A DNA stretch of 64,000 bases from Annona cherimola (taxonomy: Eukaryota; Streptophyta; Magnoliopsida; Magnoliales; Annonaceae). The notes under the pieces are model-generated. The model ran no database searches, was not told the DNA's origin, and saw nothing but the letters and a program-made list of their open reading frames with translations. Positions 32,344 through 40,520 of this stretch are shown here, in pieces. The position numbers and the translations under genes are program-made. The stretch's first letter is position 1. Every line of letters starts with the position of its first letter. Where the stretch lies: contig CM059971.1 of assembly GCA_030490835.1 (NCBI GenBank), positions 26,343,817 to 26,407,816 on the forward strand. Reading direction: 5' to 3'.

Positions 32344-32975
32344 GGGCTTACATTTCCCAGAAGATTGTAGAAATGCCTGACAAATTAGAAACTTTAGAAT
32401 TATTACAAAAATTCTTAGGATTAGTTAATTACGCTAGAAATTTTATACCAAATCTCCATAAAAGCACTAATTATTTATATAAGAAAACAGGAAAAAATGG
32501 TCAGCTATATTTTAACCAACAATATGTAAAATTAGTCCAAAATATTAAAGAACAAGTCAGAAAATTATCAAAACTAAAATTACCTTTAGAATCAGAGTAC
32601 AAAATAATAGAAGTAGATGCAAGCGAGTTAGGATGGGGAGCAGTTTTAAAAGTAAGACCTTATAAAGAAAGTTAATCAACCCTAGAAGAAATAAGTAGAT
32701 ATGATTCGGGACAGTTCACCCAAAGCCAAGATAGTTTAACAAGCTTCGATTATGAAATATTATGAGTAATTAACGCCTTAGATAAATTCAGATTATATTT
32801 GACTAATGAATTTACATTAAGAACTGATTGTGAAGCTATAGTACAATTCTATAAAAAGAAAAATGAAAGAAAAATATATAGTAAAAGATGGATTTCATTT
32901 ATAAATACAATATAAGGAAAAGGTTTAAAAATAAACTTTGAACATATCAAGGGTAAAAATAATTTTGTTGCAGAT
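32344..32975 (+). pseudogene. Viral RNase H fragment with stops (block E left end)
   Basis: Covers the RT connection and RNase H, beginning near MPDKLETLELLQ and ending NFVADY at about 32975. TAA after K-E-S (about 32673), TGA after Y-E-I-L and TAA in N-T-I interrupt it. At 32976 it jumps to the post-RNase H ORF, deleting the small ORF and the first two-thirds of the next one. Confidence 0.85.
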
Positions 32976-33216
32976 TAAGGTATATTGTATTGATAACAGT
33001 TCAAATTATCAAGGTCATGGCTTTTCTAGTAATTATGGGATAGACAATGGTCCAATAGAACATTTGCGCCACATTAAAGCCCATCAAAGAGCTATAGAAA
33101 TTGGAAATTTTGAATGCAGTATGGCACCAGACAATCCTCCATTTTCGAATTCAGATTCAGAAGCAAGTTTTGATAGTATCGAGGCACAGAATCTGACAAA
33201 CAGAATGGAAGCATAG
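32976..33216 (+). pseudogene. Post-RNase H ORF, C-terminal part (block E)
   Basis: Matches 25838-26048 (Y-C-I-D-N-S-S-N-Y to S-F-D-S-I-E-A). The block A stop is a Gln codon here, so the frame runs on for 12 codons (ending N-R-M-E-A) to TAG at 33214-33216. The N-terminal two-thirds are deleted, and the ATG at 32938 belongs to the RNase H frame shadow. Confidence 0.7.
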
Positions 33217-33319
33217 TAGTTAGACTCTCCACCTGTTACAAACAGGAGACATTCGGGAGCATCGATCATGGCAGGAGCATGGTACCCGACAGCGAATTGA
33301 TGCATTAGTCACCGAAAGG

Positions 33320-33620
33320 TGATAGTTATCTTTACTTTATGTCAGGAGTCAGTTTTACAGCAGTGGCAGCTTGCTTTTCTGGCCACATGCTTTGTAACTT
33401 TTACTTTACATCATGTAAATAGATAGCGCATATCTCTCTTTACTGTTAATTGTGCGCTCTACTTTCTACTGTGAAAGATGCGATTCTATCACTAACAGTA
33501 AAAGTAAGTGCGTGGGTAACAGTGAAAGAGATAAGGGCGAATATCTTTTTATAATTTTTGGAGTCCGTTGAGCGCTAAGTTGGAATCCGATCTCTATATA
33601 AGAAGAAAATTGTAACACAA
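33320..33620 (+). promoter_or_regulatory. Viral pregenomic RNA promoter (block E)
   Basis: Second copy of the promoter at 26180-26480, with the TATA box at 33593-33602 and the same GCGC-containing upstream motifs. A two-base insertion (AAAGAGATAAGG against AAAGATAAGG) and few substitutions distinguish them. It is followed by about 6 kb of viral ORFs in the correct order, so transcription from here would cross most of the genome. Confidence 0.7.
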
Positions 33621-34149
33621 AGACACACACTACACAACACAGAGAGAAGAAAGCAGAGACGGAAACCTTTCTGGCGCTACAACTTCTTGAAGTTCGTTTG
33701 TAAGTTTTTAAGTTTATGAAAAGTTTGAATGTTTGATTTTAGAATTATGGAGTAGTAAGCTTAAGGGCGCCTTCGGGCCCTTAGTATACTTGTTCTTTCT
33801 TTTGTATGCATGATTTTTGTGAAATGAAAAATGTTTAGTTTGAAAACCATCTGTCATAATTTAATTAAACCTTCAAAGTAGATCTTAATCTCTTTATAGT
33901 TAATCCGTAATTCCCGCATTTGTATGGCATGTGTTGCCTAATTAGGGTTGGAACTTTTGACTATAAAGAATGGATGTGAAAGAAGAGGAGATTAAATTAA
34001 GACAAATAACCAATAAAACTAAAAGAAGTAATTCACAAAAAACACAGCATATAATCAAAAGAATAAATACTAAGCCCGAAACAACCCATTAAATATAAGA
34101 ATCTTCAAAAATTAAAAAAATTTTAGGGTCCAAACTCTGAAAAAGAAAA
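33621..34149 (+). other. Viral RNA leader (block E)
   Basis: Same leader as 26481-27005. The hairpin is at 33760-33784 with a restored G-C pair. Only scattered substitutions separate the copies. Confidence 0.5.
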
Positions 34150-34362
34150 ATGTTTTCAATCGTTAAACAAATACTTAATATCTGTACAACTCTAGCCAAT
34201 ATAATAACAAAGAAAAATCAAGTAATCAAAAATAATGTAGAACTATATAATAGACTATTAGAAAGAAAAGAAGATTTAGATGATGAGATACTAGAGCTTA
34301 AGAGAGAAATAGAATTATTTAAAGAACGATTAGAAAATAAGAACAATTCCGCACAACACTAA
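34150..34362 (+). CDS. Viral small ORF, coiled coil (70 aa, block E)
   Basis: Intact second copy of the ORF at 27006-27218. It differs at two residues (T-K-K for T-E-K and N-V-E for N-A-E). The frame is conserved although its neighbours are broken. Function is unknown; see the block A entry. Confidence 0.55.
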   Translation: MFSIVKQILNICTTLANIITKKNQVIKNNVELYNRLLERKEDLDDEILELKREIELFKERLENKNNSAQH

Positions 34363-34420
34363 ACCACCCAGTAACTTAGCATTACAAAGGTGAGCCCTTA
34401 GGAGAATCTTTAACTCAGTC

Positions 34421-34981
34421 ATGGATCACTACCAAGCTATAGAAATATTAGCAGAAATAAGAGATTTAGGGTGTGTTTGGGAATGGATAAAACTTTTGAT
34501 GAAAAAGTTGTAGAGATGAAAAGTTGTCAAATGATGTGATATGATAGGGGTGATGATGAAGAATAAATAGGATAAAGTTGAAATTGATAGGTTTGTTGTG
34601 TTGGTAGTTGTGTAGAAATGATTGAAAAGTAGGGTAGTTGTATAGAAAAATGTGAAGAAATAATTAAAAAATAGGGTAGTTGTGGAGAGTGAAAAGTTTT
34701 AGATTGAAAAGTTTTAACTTGACAACTTTTTGTTGTTAACAAACACACCCTTAATGAGAAGAACTAAATGCCACGAAATAAAAGACTTAATCACTACTCA
34801 ATTAGATAAAATAACTAAAAATATTAATACTATAATTAATACTATTGATGAACTGAATAATATTGAAGAATTAGTTATTGAAAAAATTGTAGAAAAAGTA
34901 GAAGTAATAAGAAATGAATTGGAAACAGGCGTTGCAGAACTAGAAATAATTAGAAATCATATAGATAACATTAAATTATAA
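34421..34981 (+). pseudogene. Viral 91-aa coiled-coil ORF interrupted by a MITE
   Basis: ATG at 34421 starts the same protein as 27277-27552. After the codons for E-I-R-D-L, a 282-bp MITE (34469-34750) intervenes, and the frame resumes at 34751 with M-R-R-T-K-C-H-E. Removing the MITE and one TTA would give the block A arrangement, so this lesion arose after integration into the plant genome. Confidence 0.85.
34469..34750 (-). mobile_element. Tourist-like MITE in virus ORF, TTA duplication
   Basis: 282 bp with GGGTGTGTTTGG at one end and AACAAACACACCC at the other. TTA at 34466-34468 is duplicated at 34751-34753. The block A copy has a single TTA (27322-27324), giving a paralogous empty site. 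Orientation is opposite to the copies at 20143 and 47842. Confidence 0.95.
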
Positions 34982-35069
34982 CTAGTGAATCAGTTTGAAT
35001 GAAACAAAGACCAACCCTCATTAAATTATAACTAGTGAATCAGTTTGAATGAAACAAAGACCAACCCTC
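34970..35069 (+). repeat. 50-bp exact tandem duplication next to the primer site
   Basis: Units 34970-35019 and 35020-35069 are identical, beginning ATTAAATTATAACTAGTG and ending GACCAACCCTC. Block A has one unit (27540-27589). It lies just before the tRNA-Met site. Confidence 0.95.
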
Positions 35070-35077
35070 CTCCGCAA

Positions 35078-35094
35078 TGGTATCAGAGCATGAG
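35078..35094 (+). promoter_or_regulatory. tRNA-Met primer-binding site (block E)
   Basis: TGGTATCAGAGCATGAG, identical to 27599-27615 with the same flanks. It lies about 1.5 kb after the block E TATA box (1.2 kb without the MITE and the 50-bp duplication). Confidence 0.9.
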
Positions 35095-35396
35095 TCTCGA
35101 TAAAAGAATTACCTTAAAATACAAAAAACTTTTAGATATTGTAATAGAAATAAAAAATAAGGAAAAAATAGTTAAAATAATAAATAAATATATAAAAACA
35201 AATATATTTAAAAATGAATATTAGGATAAAAAACAAATTAAAAATTTAAGGTATGAACAAAAACAGAAATTATTATTAAACAAACTTCCAGACCTTAAGG
35301 AATTTGAAGACATAAGTTGGATAGATAAATATTATGAATAATAATTCTGACAAAAACTATCAAACAGAAATAATCAATAATATATATATACTTAAC

Positions 35397-35575
35397 ATGG
35401 AAGAAAGAAATAATACTATAAATTTTAGAAATTCAATTAGAGAAGTTATTAGACAAATGGAAAATGAAAGACCATTTATTACAAATAGAAAAATTAATTT
35501 TCAGTTAAACTAAATTTATACAAATTAATGGAAGTATGGTTATCAACAATAATAGAATCTAGATATAATAGTTAA
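35397..35575 (+). pseudogene. Viral 59-aa ORF, frameshifted (block E)
   Basis: Counterpart of 27917-28096. One A is missing in CAGTTAAACTAAA (block A has CAGTTAAAACTAAA) near 35505, which shifts the frame after about 36 codons. Confidence 0.65.
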
Positions 35576-35823
35576 ATGACAACGAATAATGATTTTCAGT
35601 ATCATATGCAAATAATAAATAGCATAAACAATTTAAATCTAGGAGACAGAATTAGTACTTATACATTTAGAAATTTAATAAGACGACGTTTAAGGATACT
35701 AGAAGATACAATAAGAACTTCAAATGACATTTATGAAATCACAGATGCTAGAATTAAAAGATATTATTTGAAAACATAGAAACATGGTTATGTTTAATAA
35801 TTGAAATAAGATTTACACCATGA
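35576..35823 (+). pseudogene. Viral 82-aa ORF, frameshifted (block E)
   Basis: Counterpart of 28097-28345. One A is lost in the AAAAAG run near 35757, so the frame ends early at 35779. The original end would overlap the next ATG at 35820 as ATGA. Confidence 0.65.
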
Positions 35824-36283
35824 GAAGAATCGAATATTTAGATTTAGCAATAAAACAAAAAACAAGTAAAATAATTATGACAGAAGACTTTGAATTAAAA
35901 TGTAATCTTTCTTTAAAACACATAAGTTATAGCCTATATAATAATAGTGAACATAATACAATAATAGACTTAATAATAAATCTTTCAGAAAATTTAAGCC
36001 TATTGCATAAAGATACAAGTAATGAAATAAAAAGTATAAAGGAACTAATAGACATAAAAAATGATAGAATAATCCAAATAAAAGGAAATTTAGAATACAT
36101 AAAAATCAAAACAATGATTTAATAGAAAAATTAAAAATAGAAAACATTAAGTTGAAACAAATAGTAGAACAATTAAAAGAAGAGTTTTTGTCTACAAATA
36201 ATCTAAGACTAGACAAAATTATGATAGAAATAAATAATATGGGACAGATAACTAAAGAAATTAAAAAACTACTATTAGAATGA
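35820..36283 (+). pseudogene. Viral coiled-coil ORF, possible virion-associated protein
   Basis: The frame opens at 35820 (MRRIEYLDLAIKQ) and closes after 100 codons at 36122. A one-base loss near 36112 accounts for this, since a second frame continues the helical protein (N-D-L-I-E-K-L-K-I-E, later N-M-G-Q-I-T-K-E-I) to TGA at 36281-36283. The original protein was then about 154 residues, mostly coiled coil. Its place upstream of the next small ORF and the movement protein, and its coiled coil, recall virion-associated proteins, but the usual basic C-terminal motif is not seen. The end overlaps ATG 36280 (ATGA). Confidence 0.5.
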
Positions 36284-36612
36284 CACATCTAGAGTTTCAA
36301 GAAAACTACCAATTAGCTCTAAAAGAAGCTAGTACAAAATTAAAAAATTCAATAGGATTAACCGACTATGAAGGACAGTCAAAGTCAGATAGTACTTATC
36401 CCCGAATATTTAATACACAAACAATACTATTAATTACATTATGCAATAAAATAAATAATTTAATTAATAAGATAGAATTAGTAGAACAGAAAGTTAAGAT
36501 TCTTGCAGAAAATCAAGCAGTAGACAATTTAGAAGTCATGTTTAACAAATTAAAAGTAACACCAGCACACTTACCAAGTGAAAAGAAAAAAGTAAAATGC
36601 AAAAGTTGGTAA
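36280..36612 (+). CDS. Viral ORF of 110 aa before the movement protein
   Basis: An intact frame from ATG 36280 (overlapping the previous stop) to 36612. The N-terminal half has E-F-Q-E-N-Y-Q-L-A-L-K-E-A and T-Y-P-R-I-F-N-T-Q. The middle is a leucine/isoleucine heptad stretch (L-I-T-L-C-N-K-I-N-N-L-I-N-K-I-E), and the end is Lys-rich (E-K-K-K-V-K-C-K-S-W). A short coiled coil plus a basic tail fits a caulimovirid virion-associated or DNA-binding protein. That is inference; no family was recognised by sequence. The movement protein ATG follows 20 bases after the stop. Only one copy exists in the window. Confidence 0.5.
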   Translation: MTHLEFQENYQLALKEASTKLKNSIGLTDYEGQSKSDSTYPRIFNTQTILLITLCNKINNLINKIELVEQKVKILAENQAVDNLEVMFNKLKVTPAHLPSEKKKVKCKSW

Positions 36613-36632
36613 GGTTAAATAGTAAAAAACCT

Positions 36633-37454
36633 ATGATAAATATAAGCGAAATTATAGATATAGAAGAACAGCTTGATAAATTTAGAAACAAAAAACTAGA
36701 TTTATTAAAAAAGGCAAAAATTTATGAATAAGATAAATTCATATTTAAAACAGCAGTAATAAAAACAGTTACAAAACAAGAAATAAGTTGTGTAAGTCCA
36801 AAAGAACAACTTAGCATAGCATTAATATCAAAAGAAGATAAAGAAAATATAAAGAAGAAAAAATACAAAGAAATTCATTTAGGATTGGTAATGATAGGAG
36901 TACAAGGATTACATAATGACGGAAGTGGAGCTAAAACACTGGTATGTTTATATGGTGAAAGAATAACACTTTTAAAACAATCAATTATAGGAAGCTTTGA
37001 AATAGATATGAATGAAAAAGGAGCAATAGTATACTTTTTACCAGACTTTGTTATGAATACAAATGAGTTTATAGAGAAAATAAAATTAGGAATAAAAACC
37101 GTAGGATACAATATGGAACCAGGAAGTAAAAACTTAAGAATAACCACAGGATTCATAGGAAAAATGCAAGAACATAGTAATGTTAAATATAGATTAAATA
37201 CGTATGAATTAGAAAAAATAATGATAAGTAGAGGAGTTAAGGCATTACCAGGAGTTAAAATAGATGCTTTAGAAAATTCAGGAAAAGAATGGAAATTAGA
37301 AAATTTTATTAAAAAGAAGACATTGATACCCAATACAAATATTATATATGAACAATTAAATGGAAAAATAGCTTTAAGATTTGGAGATTATGAGTTTGAA
37401 ACACTAAATAATCCAGATGAAGATGACAATTCAAGCATAAGATTAGAAACATAA
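36633..37454 (+). pseudogene. Viral movement protein (30K-like) with one stop
   Basis: The frame from ATG 36633 to TAA 37452-37454 is 273 codons plus a stop, with one TAA at 36729-36731 that block A reads as Gln. After it, the next ATG (36885) opens 189 codons. The core has V-C-L-Y-G-E-R-I, then I-G-S-F-E-I-D and F-L-P-D-F, then N-L-R-I-T-T-G-F-I-G. The overall arrangement is that of the 30K superfamily of cell-to-cell movement proteins, which enlarge plasmodesmata or form tubules. The assignment rests on order (before the coat protein), size and this core. The last A of its stop is the first base of the coat protein ATG (TAATG at 37454). Confidence 0.7.
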
Positions 37455-38836
37455 TGAAAGAAATAGATTTTAATCAAATAACAACTTACAATAAATTACA
37501 AGATATAGTGTTTGAACTAGATTTACCATATAATGAAATATTAGAAAAATATGATTTAGAATTAGCATATGAAAACAAAAATAATAAAAGTTTTGATTTT
37601 AAAAGAATAATTAAAAATCCTGAAGAAGTTAAAAAATATATTGTAGATTTAAAAATGGCAGATACAGCTGAAAGCAGCATGACTAGTGTTAACAAAAGAT
37701 TTAGATTAGATATGCCACCTACATCAGGAAAAGAAGAGGACATAGAAAAACCTATTAGACAACCAACTCAATTAATAGAGGACCAAGTTGAAAAAGGAAG
37801 AGTTGGCAAGGGAAAAATACACCCAATAGAAAAAATTAATTTACCACAAGCTTATCAAGGAGGAAGTATATTAACCATATACTTAAATAATCCACAAATT
37901 TGGGAAAATACAATTAGTAGATGGGAAGCCGATGCAGTAAGAGCCTGGTTAACAAGTGATCAAAAATCAGACATGTTTGCCTATTTAGAAACATTATTAG
38001 GAGAAGTAGCTTCAGGAATATATAATGAAGCAAAAATAACAAAGTCAGAGCAAATAGATGAAATTAAAAAATTAGGAAATAATCCATATAATTTCACTAA
38101 ATTTATTAGAACATGTATATTAGGATTTGACCCAAGCAGATCAAATACAAATGAACAAGACTATGCCTACAGAGACTTAGAACAATTGAGTATAGGTAGC
38201 TGGAATCATATAGAACAATTTAGCAAATTGTTTATAGTATATGCTAGCAAAGCAGGAAAATATTTTAGTGATGAAATAGGAGATAAATATTTATTAAGAT
38301 TACCTGGAGAACTAGGGAAAGAAATATATGAAGGATGGAAAAAAGGAAATTATCCTACAGGAGTAGGAGTAGGAGCCAGAATAATATATACCTACTATAG
38401 ATTACAAGAAAAATGTTTAGAATATAGTATTCAAAAACAAGTTAAAAAACAATCTTATAAGTTCTGTCAAAATATCTATACAAGTCAAAATTTTCAAGAT
38501 AAAAAGAAAAATAAGACTAAAAAATTTAAACTAAGAAAAAGCTTTACAAATAAACCTAATAAAAATAAAAATGTTAAAAAACCAAATACTAATACAAGAA
38601 AATGTCATTGTTATATATGTGGAAGCCCAGACCATTTAGCAAACAGATGTACAAACTATAAAAATCAAAATAAAAATAGAGCAATGGTAATAGATCATAT
38701 AAAAGAAGATATAATTAATGCATCTAGTGATGATAAAAAAACTATCTATAGTATAACTGAAACAGAAGATGAAAGTGACAATGAAGAAAGCTTACTAATA
38801 AAAACTCTAAAAAACTGGGATATAGATAAAGTATGA
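37454..38836 (+). CDS. Viral coat protein with CCHC zinc knuckle
   Basis: An intact 460-residue frame from ATG 37454 to TGA 38834-38836. The N-terminal 100 residues are charged. The middle is a capsid-like helical core (P-Q-I-W-E-N-T-I-S-R-W-E-A, then F-I-R-T-C-I-L-G-F-D, Y-R-D-L-E-Q-L, and G-A-R-I-I-Y-T-Y-Y). A strongly Lys-rich stretch follows (about residues 345-385), then the zinc knuckle C-Y-I-C-G-S-P-D-H-L-A-N-R-C and an acidic Asp/Glu/Ser tail. Basic region, knuckle and acidic tail is the standard caulimovirid capsid arrangement, with the knuckle binding viral RNA. It overlaps the movement protein stop by one base and the polyprotein ATG by four. This is the only complete coat protein gene in the window. 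Whether it is expressed is unknown. Confidence 0.88.
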   Translation: MKEIDFNQITTYNKLQDIVFELDLPYNEILEKYDLELAYENKNNKSFDFKRIIKNPEEVKKYIVDLKMADTAESSMTSVNKRFRLDMPPTSGKEEDIEKPIRQPTQLIEDQVEKGRVGKGKIHPIEKINLPQAYQGGSILTIYLNNPQIWENTISRWEADAVRAWLTSDQKSDMFAYLETLLGEVASGIYNEAKITKSEQIDEIKKLGNNPYNFTKFIRTCILGFDPSRSNTNEQDYAYRDLEQLSIGSWNHIEQFSKLFIVYASKAGKYFSDEIGDKYLLRLPGELGKEIYEGWKKGNYPTGVGVGARIIYTYYRLQEKCLEYSIQKQVKKQSYKFCQNIYTSQNFQDKKKNKTKKFKLRKSFTNKPNKNKNVKKPNTNTRKCHCYICGSPDHLANRCTNYKNQNKNRAMVIDHIKEDIINASSDDKKTIYSITETEDESDNEESLLIKTLKNWDIDKV

Positions 38837-39743
38837 GTTGTAAAGATAAAACAGGTCATATTTTAGAAATAGAAAAAGGTAGTTTTACAAATGAATGTTT
38901 AGAATGTGGATATTATTCATCATTTAACAATAAATATCAATGCCTTTTATGTAGAATAGAAATATGTAGTAATTGCATTAAAAACTATGGGATAGATCAT
39001 CCATCAGTAGTTAAAGAATATATAAAACCTTCATCATCAACTGGTAAAATGAAATTAGAAGATATAATAACAAAATTAGAAGTATTAGAAACTAAAATTA
39101 ATTCTTTAGAAAAAAGAATGGATATTTTTTATGAAAGATATAGAAAAGAAATCTACGAAAAAATAAAACAAGAATATAAAGTAAAAATAATAAACAAAAA
39201 ATTACGAAAAATACAAAGAAAATTAAAAATAAACAACAAAGAAAAAGAAATAAATTCAGAAACAGAGTCATCACAATCAGATAAATCAATAAATTCAGAA
39301 AGAAACCAGTCACTAGTTTTACATAAAGAAGAAGATAAAAATAATTCAGAAACAGCTAGTGAAGAAGAAGAAATTGAAATAAACAAATTAGAAATAGTTC
39401 CACAAACAGAAACAAAGATTCAAAAATTAACAAATTTACAACAAATCTATTGCACAATAACATTTCAGAATAAAGAAGTACTAGAAACAATAGCTACAAT
39501 AGACAGTGAAAGTACCACTAGTTTAATAACTACAAATCAACTAACTAAAAATATTGAATTAACCCCAATAAATACATTAACCCAATTAGCTAATGGACAA
39601 ACATTAAAATTTACAAATTCAATAATGAATAGCCAAATACAATTTCTTCAAAATAATAATAAATTAACAGAAAAATATCAATTACCTAAAATCTTAGTCC
39701 ATAATTTACCTTATACTGAATTTATTTTAGGATTAAACTTTAT
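38833..39743 (+). pseudogene. Viral polyprotein N-terminal part, truncated (block E)
   Basis: ATG 38833 overlaps the coat stop (ATGA). The protein has the seven-Cys head (residues 3-48), a basic coiled coil (about 70-135), an acidic linker, and the protease start. The protease motif is D-S-E-S-T-T at residues 224-229 (GAA at 39508-39510), where blocks A and B have Gly, so the catalytic DSG is destroyed. Viral sequence stops at about 39743 after L-G-L-N-F-M. RT and RNase H are missing, so this marks the right border of the cluster. Confidence 0.88.
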
Positions 39744-39746
39744 GAA

Positions 39747-39953
39747 TGAGTGTGAATAATTTTGTGTATATGTTCATAATTTATTACCGTAATAGATTGT
39801 TATCTCTTCCGCGATTTTTCCTATCTAAGTTGAAGAGTTTTCTACATAAATCTTGTTATCTTGTGTGTAGTTTTATTGTTATTTATTTGATCATATTTTA
39901 TTATACGTCCATGCTTCCACTAAATCCGTATGAACCGGAATCAGTTTTCTAAC
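39747..39953 (+). repeat. Possible eroded copia-type LTR fragment
   Basis: The segment starts TGAGTGTGAATAA and ends TTTTCTAACA. It contains TTTTCTACATAAATCTTGTT, reminiscent of copia LTR 3' regions, and is followed by CTACGAGAGCAGATACT, a poor match to a tRNA-Met primer site. No partner LTR or target duplication is seen. From 39954 to 40182 nothing else is recognised. Confidence 0.35.
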
Positions 39954-40182
39954 ACTACGAGAGCAGATACTCCGCATAATCACGCACAGTGCGCATCTCA
40001 TGCGTATGCCCATGTGTGCGCACACCCATTTCTTCATGGAAGTTAGCTATTGTGGACAAAATACATAATAATCCTTGTGTTAATTAAGTTTCACAATAGG
40101 TAAAAGAAGTTATAAATACATAGGCATGTAGCACCCCTACAGCATTAAGCAAAGTAAGCACGTTATAGAGTTAATTTTAGAG

Positions 40183-40508
40183 ACCACCAGGCGTGTTGCT
40201 TGGTGGTAGCAACCATGGGCTCATATGCCTTTAGGTCGTTGGTTCGAATCTCAAGTCCCACAGGTAGGTATAGGTGCTATTATTTCCTCCCGGTTGGTGG
40301 GGGTGTTTATCGTTTCCTCCCTAATATAAAAAAATCTCTTCATTGTATGAAGGTTGAGTATACTTGATTGTAATATCTAAAGTCATAGTATATATATCTA
40401 CCAATAAAAACAAATTTAGAGATTATTCCATTTGGTGTTCAATGTATTAAAACCTATAGTATCAACTTAAGTATAAAAAAAAAAGAAAAGAAAAAAAAGA
40501 AAAAAAAA
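40183..40508 (+). mobile_element. tRNA-derived SINE with 12-bp target duplication
   Basis: The 12 bases TTAATTTTAGAG occur at 40171-40182 and 40509-40520. Between them, a tRNA-like head has an A-box-like TTGGTGGTAGCAACC (about 40199) and B box GGTTCGAATCTC (about 40240). A unique body follows, then a purine tail of A runs broken by G at 40475-40508. Head, body, A-rich tail and matching target duplications are the marks of a SINE moved by LINE machinery. At about 326 bp it is long for a plant SINE. Confidence 0.85.
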
Positions 40509-40520
40509 TTAATTTTAGAG

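Larger units (their letters stand above)
22818..39743. mobile_element. Endogenous pararetrovirus cluster (Caulimoviridae), rearranged
   Basis: Blocks, by orientation: A plus 22818-28458; B minus 28459-30418; C plus 30419-31741; D minus about 31776-32343; E plus 32344-39743. Each holds pieces of one virus: movement protein, CCHC coat protein, polyprotein with DSG protease, YIDD reverse transcriptase and RNase H, a TATA-bearing promoter and a TGGTATCAGAGC primer site. There is no integrase and there are no LTRs, which separates it from LTR retrotransposons. Junctions show 2-5 bases of shared sequence. The left edge sits on an AT tract; the right edge is near 39743, where protease sequence stops. 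Combining blocks, the genome would be about 8.8 kb (inference). Genus is not assigned. All copies look defective. Confidence 0.93.

Noticed and set aside
36875..37486. Minus-strand open frame of 152 codons under the movement protein
   Set aside because: It is the antisense shadow of the AT-rich viral gene, hydrophobic in composition only because of complementarity. No start context or similarity supports it.
22818..39743. A potentially replication-competent integrated virus
   Set aside because: Every copy of the polyprotein or movement protein has a stop, deletion, inversion or truncation, and there is no complete tandem genome in the window.
40195..40260. tRNA gene
   Set aside because: A- and B-box-like motifs are present, but no cloverleaf with an anticodon arm could be drawn, and the 12-bp target duplications and A-rich tail show a SINE.
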